Source: Acidobacteriota bacterium (GTDB lineage Bacteria > Acidobacteriota > Vicinamibacteria > Vicinamibacterales > UBA2999). Taken from it: a stretch of DNA of 63,472 nucleotides. The notes under the pieces were generated by a model. The model worked only from the letters and a program-made list of their open reading frames with translations, had not been told where the DNA came from and ran no database searches. The stretch is taken from the NCBI GenBank assembly GCA_013140775.1, contig JABFSA010000043.1, positions 1 through 63,472 of the forward strand, read 5' to 3'. Each line of letters opens with the position of its first letter. The first letter of the stretch is position 1. A program made the position numbers and the translations under genes. This document shows positions 56,624 to 63,472 of this stretch, in pieces.

Positions 56624-56728
56624 TCACGAAAAATATTCCTGGAAAGCGTAGAGGGCGACGAGCACCAGGACCCAGATGATCAACACGCGGCCGTAATGGG
56701 CGTCCTTCTCCATGGACGGGCTGTTCAT
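56624..56728 (-). CDS. 34-residue single-pass membrane protein
   Basis: ATG 56728 overlaps the M61 peptidase stop by ATGA, and the frame ends at TGA 56626-56624. The product reads MNSPSMEKDAHYG, then one membrane segment RVLIIWVLVLVALYAFQ, ending EYFS. Position, coupling and composition all argue for a real gene. It lies between the peptidase and the symporter genes, so it may be a small subunit or regulator of the symporter; other SSS transporters are known to have small partners. No family is recognised. Confidence 0.72.
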   Translation of the reverse strand: MNSPSMEKDAHYGRVLIIWVLVLVALYAFQEYFS

Positions 56729-58548
56729 CCGCGCGCCAGCCATCGCTTGCGCTGCTCTTCGGCCGACGTTGCTTCAGGATTGACCTCGAGCCTCCACCTG
56801 CGCGCCGGCTCGGTTCCGAAGGTCGCACTGAGCGTCAGGATCTGGTCACGCCGCGCCACGAGAAGCGTCGCCTTGTCGCCCGGCTTGTACTGGTCGAGCC
56901 TCCCGGAAAGCTGGTCCGTGCGGACTCGAAATCCATTGATGGCCAGGACCTCGTCGTCCACGTTCAGCCCGGCAAGGTGGGCTGGAGTTTCGCGGCGCAC
57001 CTCGGAGACGACCAGGCGGCCGCCATCGCTGCGTGTGGACATGCCCAGCCACGCACGTCCCGGACGATCGCTCCGTGGCGTCTCAACAGGCCGAAAGCGC
57101 AGGCCGAACGTCTCGAGCGCTTCGGCGTAGTCCAGTTCCGCCTTGCCTGCCACAGCCGTTGCCCAGAAGGATGCCAGGCTCACGCCGCTGACCTGCTCCG
57201 CCACGGCGCGGAATTCTTCAGGCGTGAACCCCCTGGTCCCTGAGAACCTGGCAAACGCCGCCCGCATCACGTCGTCCAGGCTCTTCTCGCCTTTCGTGGC
57301 GGCCCTGATCTTCGCGTCGAGCAGGAATCCGAGCACGGCGCCCTTCGTGTAGTAGCTCACCGCGACATTCGGGCTGTTCTCGTCGGGCCGGTAGTACTTG
57401 ATCCAGGCATCGAACGACGCCTGCTCGACCGACTGGACCAGGCGTCCTGGGGTGTTCTGCAGGTCCTCGATGTGGTTCGAGATGCTGTCGAGCAGTTCCT
57501 CGCGGGCCATGAGACCGGCCCGGTGCAGCGTCAGATCGGCGTAGTAGTCGGTCACGCCTTCGGACACCCACAGGCTGCGCGTCAGGACTTCGTCTTCGTA
57601 ATTGAACGGTCCTAGCTCCACCGGTCGCAGCCGCTTCACGTTCCACGCATGGAAGTACTCGTGACTCGCGAGTCCCAGCCACGACAGGTACGCGCGTCGT
57701 GTTCCTGTCGCCCACCGGCTCGCCATCAGCATCGTCGAGTTCTTGTGCTCGAGCCCGCCGCCGCCATCGTTGACGAGCGTCAGCATGTTCAGGAACAGGT
57801 ACTTGTCGTACGGCAGTGCGCCCCACATGCGCGCGTACTGGGCGACGATGGTTTCAAGGTCCCTGGCCGCGCGAGCGCCGTCGAAGGTGCCCCCTTCTCC
57901 AACGTTCACGAGATAGTGCTGCTTGCCTTCGACGGTGAACTCGTAGACCGCGGGGTTGCCCACCACGATCGGAGAATCCACGAGCGTGTCGAAGTCGGGC
58001 GCGCTGTAGCGGTGCGGCCCTCCTGGCATGGCTGCCAGTCCGGTCATCGATCTCGTCCAGCCTGTCGCGGGCTCGATCGTCACTTCATGAGGCCGCGCAC
58101 TGTCGTCGGCAAGCGTCATGAACGTGGGCGCGCCGTTGAGCATCGCGAAGTCGGTTTCCACCCAATTGGTGCGCACGGTCATCTCGCGCGCATACACGCG
58201 GTAGTTCACCGTCACGGATGACGATCCGCCGGTCGCGATCCGCCAGCGGTTCTTATCCGACTTCTCGACCTCGATCGCCCGTCCGTCCTGGGCCAGGGCG
58301 GTGACGGCCTCGACCTGCCGCGAGTACTCGCGCACCATGTATGAACCAGGCGTCCACACGGCCATCATCAACTCGATTTGGGCTCGTCCGCTCGTGGGCA
58401 CGACCGCCGTCACCTCCACGTAGTGTGTGTGCGGTTCGGGAAATCGAAGCGTGTACTTCATGGGATCGGGGGAGGTCTGCGCAGAGGCGAAGGACGCGGC
58501 CTGGAGCACGAACACGGCCAGCAACAGTCCGCGGATTCTTGCGACCAT
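56725..58548 (-). CDS. M61 glycyl aminopeptidase with C-terminal PDZ domain
   Basis: The 607-residue exported peptidase has a signal peptide (IRGLLLAVFVLQAASFASAQ), an N-terminal beta-domain (YTLRFPEPHTHYVEVTAVVP), the zinc motif HEYFH (296-300) in SWLGLASHEYFHAWNVKRLRP, and a PDZ domain (LVVSEVRRETPAHLAGLNVDDEVLAINGF). It cleaves peptides with N-terminal Gly/Ala. ATG 58548 is chosen; ATG 58557 is also possible. A TATAGA -10-like site ends 10 bases upstream, so the mRNA may be leaderless. Translationally coupled to the 34-residue protein. Confidence 0.92.
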   Translation of the reverse strand: MVARIRGLLLAVFVLQAASFASAQTSPDPMKYTLRFPEPHTHYVEVTAVVPTSGRAQIELMMAVWTPGSYMVREYSRQVEAVTALAQDGRAIEVEKSDKNRWRIATGGSSSVTVNYRVYAREMTVRTNWVETDFAMLNGAPTFMTLADDSARPHEVTIEPATGWTRSMTGLAAMPGGPHRYSAPDFDTLVDSPIVVGNPAVYEFTVEGKQHYLVNVGEGGTFDGARAARDLETIVAQYARMWGALPYDKYLFLNMLTLVNDGGGGLEHKNSTMLMASRWATGTRRAYLSWLGLASHEYFHAWNVKRLRPVELGPFNYEDEVLTRSLWVSEGVTDYYADLTLHRAGLMAREELLDSISNHIEDLQNTPGRLVQSVEQASFDAWIKYYRPDENSPNVAVSYYTKGAVLGFLLDAKIRAATKGEKSLDDVMRAAFARFSGTRGFTPEEFRAVAEQVSGVSLASFWATAVAGKAELDYAEALETFGLRFRPVETPRSDRPGRAWLGMSTRSDGGRLVVSEVRRETPAHLAGLNVDDEVLAINGFRVRTDQLSGRLDQYKPGDKATLLVARRDQILTLSATFGTEPARRWRLEVNPEATSAEEQRKRWLARG

Positions 58549-58555
58549 GTGCTGC

Positions 58556-58567
58556 ATTCTATAGAAT
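58556..58567. promoter_or_regulatory. symmetric divergent -10 element (ATTCTATAGAAT)
   Basis: A perfect 12-bp palindrome gives TATAGA on both strands. It lies between the divergent M61 and cox start codons, which are only about 33 bases apart. Expected start sites are about 58550 (minus) and 58573 (plus), so both mRNAs would have almost no leader. No good -35 is seen on the minus strand; TTGCGA (58539-58544) is a weak plus-strand candidate. Confidence 0.45.
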
Positions 58568-58581
58568 CCAGCCCTCGGACG

Positions 58582-60258
58582 TTGGTACTCAAATCCCTGG
58601 CATCGACCGACCACAAAGTCATCGGCCTGATGTACGCCGTGACCAGTTTGTTGTTCCTGCTGGTCGGGTTCCTGCTGATTCTCGTCATCCGTTGGCAGCT
58701 CGCGTATCCGGGCGAACCGCTGCCGTTCCTCGGTGAGCTGTTCGGTGTGGCCAACGCCCCGGGGGGCATCATCCTGCCCGAGTTCTACAACCAGCTTGGC
58801 GCGATGCACGGAACGATCATGGTGTTCCTTGGCGTGGTGCCGCTCGCCGTCGGCGCCTTCGGCAACTACATTGTTCCATTACAAATCGGCGCGCCGGACA
58901 TGGCGTTCCCGCGGTTGAACCTGGCGAGCTACTGGTTCTACCTCGCGGGCGGCATCGTGATGCTCGTCAGCTTCTTCGTGCCCGGCGGTGCCGCCAACAA
59001 CGGCTGGACCTCTTACGCACCGCTCTCCGATCTCGCGCCCGGCATGGGTCAGACGCTGTGGCTCGGCGGCATGGGACTGCTGATCTTTTCGTCGCTCCTC
59101 GGCGCGGTGAACTTCATCACCACCATCATTCAACTGCGCGCACCGGGCCTCACGTGGTTCCGTCTGCCCTTCTTTGTCTGGTCCCAGTTCATCACGTCGT
59201 TCCTGCTGCTGCTCGCGTTCCCGGCGCTGCAGGCCGCGGCGATCCTGCAGGCGATGGATCGCCTCGCCGGCACGAGCTTTTTCCTCCCGAGCGGACTGGC
59301 CGTTGCGGGCCAGGCGCTCAACGTCGCCGGCGCCGGCAACGCATTGCTCTGGCAGCATCTCTTCTGGTTTCTCGCGCACCCGGAGGTATATGTCCTCATC
59401 CTTCCGGCCATGGGCATCGTCGCCGAGATCATCGCCAACAACACCCGAAAGCCACTCTGGGGCTACCGCCTCATGGTCTATTCGGTGTTCGTTCTGGGCT
59501 TTCTGTCGTTCATCGTCTGGGCGCACCACATGTTCCTCACGGGGATGGGAACCACCATCAGTGCGTTTTTTCAGGCGACGACGATGATCATTTCGATCCC
59601 GTCGGTAGTGATACTGAGCTCTTTGATCCTGTCGTTGTATGGCGGATCGATCCGCTTCACGTCACCGATGCTCTTTGCGCTGGCGTTCCTTCCGATGTTC
59701 GGCATCGGTGGACTCACGGGACTGCCGCTCGGGCTGGCCACGACCGACATCCCGTTGCACGACACCAACTACGTGGTGGGTCACTTCCACTACCTCGTCG
59801 CGCCGGGGACGATTTTCGCGCTCTTCGCGGGCATCTATTACTGGTTCCCCCGAGTGACCGGTCGCATGATGAACGACACGCTGGCGAGGATTCACTTCGT
59901 CGGATCGCTCATCTGCATGAACGTGATCTTCATGCCCATGTTCATCCAGGGTCTCGCGGGGGTGAACCGGCGACTCTGGGATGGCGGAGCGTCTTACGAG
60001 CACGCGCAAGGGGTGCTGGCGCTCAACATCCCGATGTCACATGCGGCGTTCACGCTGGGATTCTTCCAGCTGTTCTTCATCGTCAATCTATTCGTGAGCG
60101 TGAAACGCGGACGGAAGGTTGACGCGAATCCCTGGCAGGCGACCACGCTCGAGTGGAGCCCGGCGGGAGCACCGTTGCGCGCCTACCGGGATCCGTACGA
60201 GTACAGCGTCCCGGGCGCACTGACTGACTTCACCCCTCAGGGCGAAGCCAAACCATGA
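58582..60258 (+). CDS. ctaD: cytochrome c oxidase subunit I
   Basis: From TTG 58582 the product has 558 residues and twelve or more helices. The heme-copper ligands are all present: His76 (GAMHGTIMV, heme a), His266 and Tyr270 (AHPEVYVLILP, CuB and the cross-linked Tyr), His315-His316 (WAHHMF, CuB), His401 and His403 (VVGHFHYLV, heme a3 and heme a). The HPEVY form marks an A1-type oxidase. Start is uncertain: no ATG precedes the conserved TDHKVIGLMY. First gene of the cox operon; ATGA overlap with ctaE. Confidence 0.95.
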   Translation: MVLKSLASTDHKVIGLMYAVTSLLFLLVGFLLILVIRWQLAYPGEPLPFLGELFGVANAPGGIILPEFYNQLGAMHGTIMVFLGVVPLAVGAFGNYIVPLQIGAPDMAFPRLNLASYWFYLAGGIVMLVSFFVPGGAANNGWTSYAPLSDLAPGMGQTLWLGGMGLLIFSSLLGAVNFITTIIQLRAPGLTWFRLPFFVWSQFITSFLLLLAFPALQAAAILQAMDRLAGTSFFLPSGLAVAGQALNVAGAGNALLWQHLFWFLAHPEVYVLILPAMGIVAEIIANNTRKPLWGYRLMVYSVFVLGFLSFIVWAHHMFLTGMGTTISAFFQATTMIISIPSVVILSSLILSLYGGSIRFTSPMLFALAFLPMFGIGGLTGLPLGLATTDIPLHDTNYVVGHFHYLVAPGTIFALFAGIYYWFPRVTGRMMNDTLARIHFVGSLICMNVIFMPMFIQGLAGVNRRLWDGGASYEHAQGVLALNIPMSHAAFTLGFFQLFFIVNLFVSVKRGRKVDANPWQATTLEWSPAGAPLRAYRDPYEYSVPGALTDFTPQGEAKP

Positions 60259-60896
60259 TCGTCCCCTACACCACTGACGTCAGGCCGGATACGGGGCTCA
60301 CGAACCCGAAGCTGGGCATCTGGCTGTTCCTTGCGTCGGAGGTGATGCTCTTCGGGTCGCTCTTCTCTGCCTACGCGCTGCTGCGGTCAGGCGATCCTGC
60401 GTGGCCGGATCAGTCAACCGTCGTCAACGTGCCGCTTGCGACGCTCAACACGATCGTGCTGATTTCCTCATCGGTCACGATGGTTCTCGCGTGGGCGTCA
60501 CTCACGCCCGCGCTTGCGTCTCGTGTGACAACCGGCAAAGCAGGTGCACCTGCGACGCCGCTGCCGCTCGGACGATACCGGCTGTTCATGGGTCTGACGC
60601 TGCTGCTTGGTGCGGTGTTCCTGTGCATCAAGGCCGTGGAATACAGCGACAAGTTTTCGCACGGGCTGCTGCCGTCCACGAACAACTTTCTGGGCCTTTA
60701 TTTCACGATGACCGGCCTGCATGCGCTGCACGTGATTGGCGGGATGATCGTGAATGCCTATCTCCTGGGTCCCGGTCTGAAGATGTGGTCGAGTGCGCCG
60801 CAGCGCTTCGCCAATCGCGTCGAAGTTGCGGGGATATACTGGCACTTCGTGGACGTGGTCTGGATCTTCCTGTTCCCCGTCCTGTATTTGCTCTGA
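60255..60896 (+). CDS. ctaE: cytochrome c oxidase subunit III
   Basis: The 213-residue product has about five to six membrane segments. Typical pieces are KLGIWLFLASEVMLFGSLF, YFTMTGLHALHVIGGMIV and the ending EVAGIYWHFVDVVWIFLFPVLYL. It stabilises subunit I in the membrane. ATG overlaps the ctaD stop by four bases. Somewhat short of the classical seven-helix form. Confidence 0.94.
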   Translation: MIVPYTTDVRPDTGLTNPKLGIWLFLASEVMLFGSLFSAYALLRSGDPAWPDQSTVVNVPLATLNTIVLISSSVTMVLAWASLTPALASRVTTGKAGAPATPLPLGRYRLFMGLTLLLGAVFLCIKAVEYSDKFSHGLLPSTNNFLGLYFTMTGLHALHVIGGMIVNAYLLGPGLKMWSSAPQRFANRVEVAGIYWHFVDVVWIFLFPVLYLL

Positions 60897-60897
60897 G

Positions 60898-61230
60898 ATG
60901 GCAGTGGCTGACGTCAGAGGTTACGTCGTGATCTTCGGCACTCTGCTCGCGCTGACACTCGTCACGGTGGGCGTTGCGAACCTGTCGCTGCCGATGGGAC
61001 CGACGGTCGCGCTCGGCCTGACGATTGCCACGGCCAAAGCCACGCTGGTGGTGATGTTCTTCATGCACCTCAAGGGTGAGCGCCCGATGGTGCTCTGGCC
61101 GCTCGCGCTCACGGCCTTCCTGTTCGTCGCGTTGTTCGTGTTCCTGCTGTTGTCGGAAGCAGATCACGTTGTGCTGACTACCTATCACGGCGCGGCTGAA
61201 GCCGCGCACTACGTTAGCTATGGCGCCTGA
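60898..61230 (+). CDS. cytochrome c oxidase subunit IV (prokaryotic type) with repeat-derived tail
   Basis: The 110-residue product has three membrane segments (IFGTLLALTLVTVGVANL, ALGLTIATAKATLVVMFFMHLKGE, LWPLALTAFLFVALFVFLLLSE), the pattern of prokaryotic COX4. The last 16 codons contain a REP-like hairpin (61186-61213), which supplies the tail residues HGAAEAAHYV. This suggests that a repeat inserted near the old stop and extended the protein. One base follows the ctaE stop. Confidence 0.85.
   Translation: MAVADVRGYVVIFGTLLALTLVTVGVANLSLPMGPTVALGLTIATAKATLVVMFFMHLKGERPMVLWPLALTAFLFVALFVFLLLSEADHVVLTTYHGAAEAAHYVSYGA
61186..61213 (+). repeat. REP-like hairpin element, copy 2 (inside coding sequence)
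   Basis: Stem GCGCGGC, loop TGAA, stem GCCGCGC, with CAC G on the left and ACTACG on the right. All 28 bases are identical to the copy at 63445-63472 (opposite strand). It codes the C-terminal residues of the subunit IV gene. Confidence 0.85.
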
Positions 61231-61429
61231 TTTCATGATGACGGCCTGCGCGGTCTGCTTCGGCGCCGTTGAACCCATCGTTCGCGAGAGCATGAATGCC
61301 GGGATTCTCGTGCTGCTGGGAGTGACCGCCGTAGTGCTCGCCTGTTTCGCGCGGTTCTTTGTTGCGCTCGCACGGAGATCGCGCGCGGCAGCGCATCTGG
61401 TTGAGACGACGCAGGAGCCGGCCGTTTAG
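61220..61429 (+). CDS. small membrane protein of the cox operon
   Basis: The 69-residue product has a short Cys-containing N-terminus (MMTACAVCFGAVEP), then one membrane segment (AGILVLLGVTAVVLACFARFFVAL) and a basic, then acidic tail. ATG 61220 overlaps the subunit IV stop; ATG 61235 or 61238 are alternatives. The CAVC pair could bind a metal or heme-like cofactor. It ends 2 bases before ctaC. Function unknown; small helpers are common in oxidase operons. Confidence 0.75.
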   Translation: MAPDFMMTACAVCFGAVEPIVRESMNAGILVLLGVTAVVLACFARFFVALARRSRAAAHLVETTQEPAV

Positions 61430-61431
61430 CC

Positions 61432-62178
61432 ATGCTCGAGTGGCTCGGCATGCCCGTGGCAGCGTCGGCTCATGCCGGCCAGGTGGACTTCATCATGGTG
61501 CTGGTGCACTGGCTGATGCTGGTCCTGTTCGTCGGCTGGAGCGCGTTCTTTTTTTATGTGCTCGTGCGCTTTCGCCGGCGTGCCAACCCCGTGGCCACCC
61601 ACGCGGGTCTCCAGGGGAGCTGGTCCACGTGGGTCGAGGGAGGCGTGCTCGTCGCCGAGGTCGCGCTGCTGGCGTTCTTCTCCATTCCGGCCTGGAGCGC
61701 ACGCGTCGATGCGTTTCCGGCAGAGACCCAGAGCACGGTGGTGCGCGTGGTCGCTGAGCAGTACGCCTGGAACGTCCACTATCCCGGCGCCGACGGCCGC
61801 TTCGGGCGGACCACCCTGCAGCTTCTCGGTCCTGACAATCCTCTCGGCCTCGACCGAGCCGATCCGACTGCCAAGGACGACATCACGACGATCAACCAGC
61901 TCTATCTGCCTGTGGACAAACCGGTGATCGTGCACCTCTCGAGCAAGGACATGATCCACAGCTTTGCTCTGCCGCAGATGCGCGTGAAGCAGGACGTGAT
62001 TCCCGGGATCCCGCAACCTGTGTGGTTCACCCCCAGGCAGACCGGCCAATGGGAGATCGCGTGCTCTCAGTTATGCGGCCTCGGTCACTACCGCATGCGT
62101 GGCTTCTACACGATTCAGACCCAGGCGGAATACGACGCGTGGCTCGCTGAAGAGACCGCGCTGCTCGCAACACCCTAG
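61432..62178 (+). CDS. ctaC: cytochrome c oxidase subunit II
   Basis: The 248-residue product has two membrane helices (VDFIMVLVHWLMLVLFVGWSAFF, GVLVAEVALLAFFSIP) and a periplasmic cupredoxin domain. CuA ligands are present: His176 (MIHSFALPQMR), Cys211 and Cys215, His219 and Met222 (CSQLCGLGHYRM), with Trp-Asn-Val in the cytochrome docking area. No fused cytochrome c domain. It follows subunit I, III and IV in an order different from the classical II-I-III. Confidence 0.95.
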   Translation: MLEWLGMPVAASAHAGQVDFIMVLVHWLMLVLFVGWSAFFFYVLVRFRRRANPVATHAGLQGSWSTWVEGGVLVAEVALLAFFSIPAWSARVDAFPAETQSTVVRVVAEQYAWNVHYPGADGRFGRTTLQLLGPDNPLGLDRADPTAKDDITTINQLYLPVDKPVIVHLSSKDMIHSFALPQMRVKQDVIPGIPQPVWFTPRQTGQWEIACSQLCGLGHYRMRGFYTIQTQAEYDAWLAEETALLATP

Positions 62179-62272
62179 CAACTCGCCGACGACAAGCGGG
62201 AGAACGCGAACGTCTCCTGCGCACTCTGACCCGCTTGACTGTGTGTGTCGGAACGAACGGACAGAGGCTCGT

Positions 62273-62285
62273 CTTACCTGGTAAG
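62273..62285. promoter_or_regulatory. 13-bp perfect palindrome before the antitoxin gene
   Basis: CTTACCTGGTAAG has 6-bp arms around a central T, 16 bases before the antitoxin ATG. A -10-like TACACT (62289-62294) follows, so the palindrome sits in the promoter where the antitoxin or toxin complex would bind for autoregulation. Close to the ATG, the mRNA may be leaderless. Confidence 0.55.
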
Positions 62286-62300
62286 TGATACACTCAGGCT

Positions 62301-62564
62301 ATGACTACGCTGGTCGTGTCATCGAAGGGACAGATCGTGCTGCCGGCCTCCACGCGACGAAAGCTCGGACTGGGCACCGGCTCGAAGCTGCAGGTTATCG
62401 AGGAAGGCGACGAAGTCCGACTGAAAGTCGTGCGGACTGTGCCGACCGTATTCGTCGAGCGACTGGCGGGCATGGTGCGCCTGCCGTCGCGAGGCGTGCC
62501 GAGGCGACTGGCCGACTTCGATCCGGCGTCAATCACCGCTCAACGGAGGAAGCGTTCACGATGA
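62301..62564 (+). CDS. vapB: AbrB/MazE-type antitoxin (VapB)
   Basis: The 87-residue product has the swapped-hairpin AbrB domain (TTLVVSSKGQIVLPASTRRKLGL, GSKLQVIEEGDEVRLK) and a C-terminal arm that should wrap the toxin. It overlaps the toxin gene by ATGA, as usual for toxin-antitoxin pairs. Autoregulation through the upstream palindrome is inferred. Confidence 0.9.
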   Translation: MTTLVVSSKGQIVLPASTRRKLGLGTGSKLQVIEEGDEVRLKVVRTVPTVFVERLAGMVRLPSRGVPRRLADFDPASITAQRRKRSR

Positions 62565-62968
62565 ACGCGCTGGACACCAACGTCCTCGCGCGCTTTTTCA
62601 TCGATGACCCTGACGACCGCGAGTCCGCCAGGCAACGGCCCGCCGCTGTGGCGGCCCTGTCGGAGCGTTCCTTCGTGCCGGTGACGGTGCTCCTGGAATT
62701 CGAGTGGGTCATGCGCGGGTTCTATGCCATGAGCCGGAAGGATGTCTCGCGGGTCTTCCGTGCCCTTATGGGCATCGAGCACGTCGTCGTCGATAACCGC
62801 GCCGCGCTTCTGCAGGCGTTGGAGTTGTTCGATGGGGGTCTCGACTTTGCCGATGCCCTCCACCTGGCGTTCAGCGAGCGAGCGACGAAGCTCGTGACGT
62901 TCGATCGCGCCCTCGCGAAGCGGGTGGGTCGGTTGGACGTAGCCCAGCGCGTGGTCTTGCTCCGGTAG
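62561..62968 (+). CDS. vapC: PIN-domain ribonuclease toxin (VapC)
   Basis: The 135-residue product has the PIN acidic site: Asp5 (NALDTNVLARFF), Glu in VLLEFEWVMRGF, and Asp residues in GLDFADALHLAF and VTFDRAL. It should cleave RNA, often tRNA or rRNA, when free of its antitoxin. ATG 62561 is preceded by GGAGGA (62545-62550). Complete and apparently intact. Confidence 0.92.
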   Translation: MNALDTNVLARFFIDDPDDRESARQRPAAVAALSERSFVPVTVLLEFEWVMRGFYAMSRKDVSRVFRALMGIEHVVVDNRAALLQALELFDGGLDFADALHLAFSERATKLVTFDRALAKRVGRLDVAQRVVLLR

Positions 62969-63130
62969 TGTGACGGTTGCGCCGATGCCGACGAGCCGCA
63001 CTCACGCCGCCGCCAGCCGCCCTGGTCGCCGCGGCCTTATCTCTTCAACCTCCACGTCATCGCGGCTGGTATCATCAGGAGACCCGCAGGCGCTCCACTC
63101 CCTGGCAGCGCGCGCAGGAGGCCTTTCCCT

Positions 63131-63472
63131 ACGCATCGAATCCAGGTTTCACCCGCACCAGCCGCAGCTCCACCACTAGTCGAGCGGAACGCCGACGTCC
63201 TGCAGTCGTTTCTGAGCGACGCCGCGCATGTCCCTGGAGGCGTCGCGACAGGTATCGCCTTCCCGAAGACCGCGGATGAGGTCTCCGCGCTCGTACGATC
63301 CGCGCGTCGAGTGCTCCCGATCGGCGCACAGTCGTCGCTGACGGGGGGCGCAACGCCGCGCGGCGACCTGCTCATCAGCACGAGGTCGCTCACCGACATC
63401 ACGCTGCTCCCGGATTCCCGCGTCCGCGCCGACGCTGGCGCTCCCGTAGTGCGCGGCTTCAGCCGCGCCGTG
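63131..63472 (+). CDS. FAD-linked oxidase (GlcD-type PCMH domain), cut by window edge; start unclear
   Basis: The open frame encodes the start of an FAD-linked oxidase: VERNADVLQSFLSDAAHVPGG, IAFPKTADEVSALVRSARR, and the flavin-binding loop PIGAQSSLTGGATPRG. No ATG, GTG or TTG lies in frame between the last stop (TAG, 62966-62968) and the domain. AGGAGG at 63116-63121 is placed nine bases before ACG 63131, so a non-standard start or a start-codon mutation is possible. The last 28 bases are a REP-like hairpin in the reading frame, reading VVRGFSRAV. Substrate (glycolate, lactate, sugar acid) unknown. Confidence 0.7.
63445..63472 (-). repeat. REP-like hairpin element, copy 3 (cut by window edge)
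   Basis: The reverse complement of this stretch is identical over all 28 bases to the copy at 61186-61213 (stem GCGCGGC, TGAA loop, then ACTACG). It lies inside the FAD-linked oxidase frame and reaches the window edge, so it may extend further. Confidence 0.8.

Overview
The window reads as part of a high-GC bacterial chromosome, most probably an acidobacterium of the Vicinamibacteria type. Pointers are the large carboxypeptidase-like TonB receptor, the DUF1501/DUF1800 and DUF4331 secreted proteins, bacillithiol genes, a eukaryote-type isocitrate dehydrogenase, an A-type heme-copper oxidase, and dense operons whose genes overlap by ATGA/GTGA. This placement is by gene content only. I saw no rRNA, tRNA, CRISPR array or complete insertion sequence.

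Layout. 1-3.5 kb (minus): a TonB-dependent receptor cut by the left edge and its coupled secreted partner. 3.7-9.2 kb: a glycine-zipper protein, a DUF442 phosphatase, a PLP decarboxylase, a SixA-like phosphatase, metK and a lipoprotein. 9.2-11.8 kb (minus): modABC for molybdate uptake. 11.9-18.4 kb (plus): histidine operon hisI-G-D-C-B-H-F-A, preceded by a His-rich leader peptide and a terminator that together look like a transcription attenuator. 18.5-22.5 kb (plus): a P-loop ATPase coupled to an MFS transporter, a PQQ-type sugar dehydrogenase and a DUF486 protein. 22.5-29.4 kb (minus): a seven-gene tripartite ABC efflux operon (permease pair, two ATPases, TolC-like, HlyD-like, TetR regulator), resembling YbhGFSR/CecR. 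30.2-38.8 kb (minus): TPR and DUF4331 genes behind a SigK/RskA-like sigma/anti-sigma pair, then a barrel protein, a fasciclin protein with an apparent core deletion, and DUF1501/DUF1800. 40-43 kb (minus): bshA and bshB1 with an FAD oxidoreductase. 43.2-45.7 kb: penicillin acylase.

45.9-48.5 kb is the accessory patch, with visibly lower GC than its neighbours. It holds a small TPR/zinc-knuckle protein, a decayed IS110 transposase behind a strongly structured non-coding stretch, a ComF-like phosphoribosyltransferase overlapping a DprA-like SLOG protein, and a PaiB-like protein. 48.7-56.6 kb (minus): a CsgG-like secreted protein, a CxxCH protein, purK-purE, icd and a sodium:solute symporter, with a 34-residue membrane protein lying between the symporter and an M61 peptidase. 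58.6-62.2 kb (plus): cytochrome c oxidase I-III-IV-small protein-II. 62.3-63.0 kb: a VapBC-type toxin-antitoxin pair. The window ends inside an FAD-linked oxidase gene that has no standard start codon in view.

Highlights: the his attenuator with a candidate antiterminator; three copies of a hairpin repeat with compensatory changes, one of them coding for the tail of a cox subunit; several families of low-complexity repeats at gene junctions; and the SLOG/PRTase/zinc-knuckle cassette, which is the best candidate for an undescribed system.
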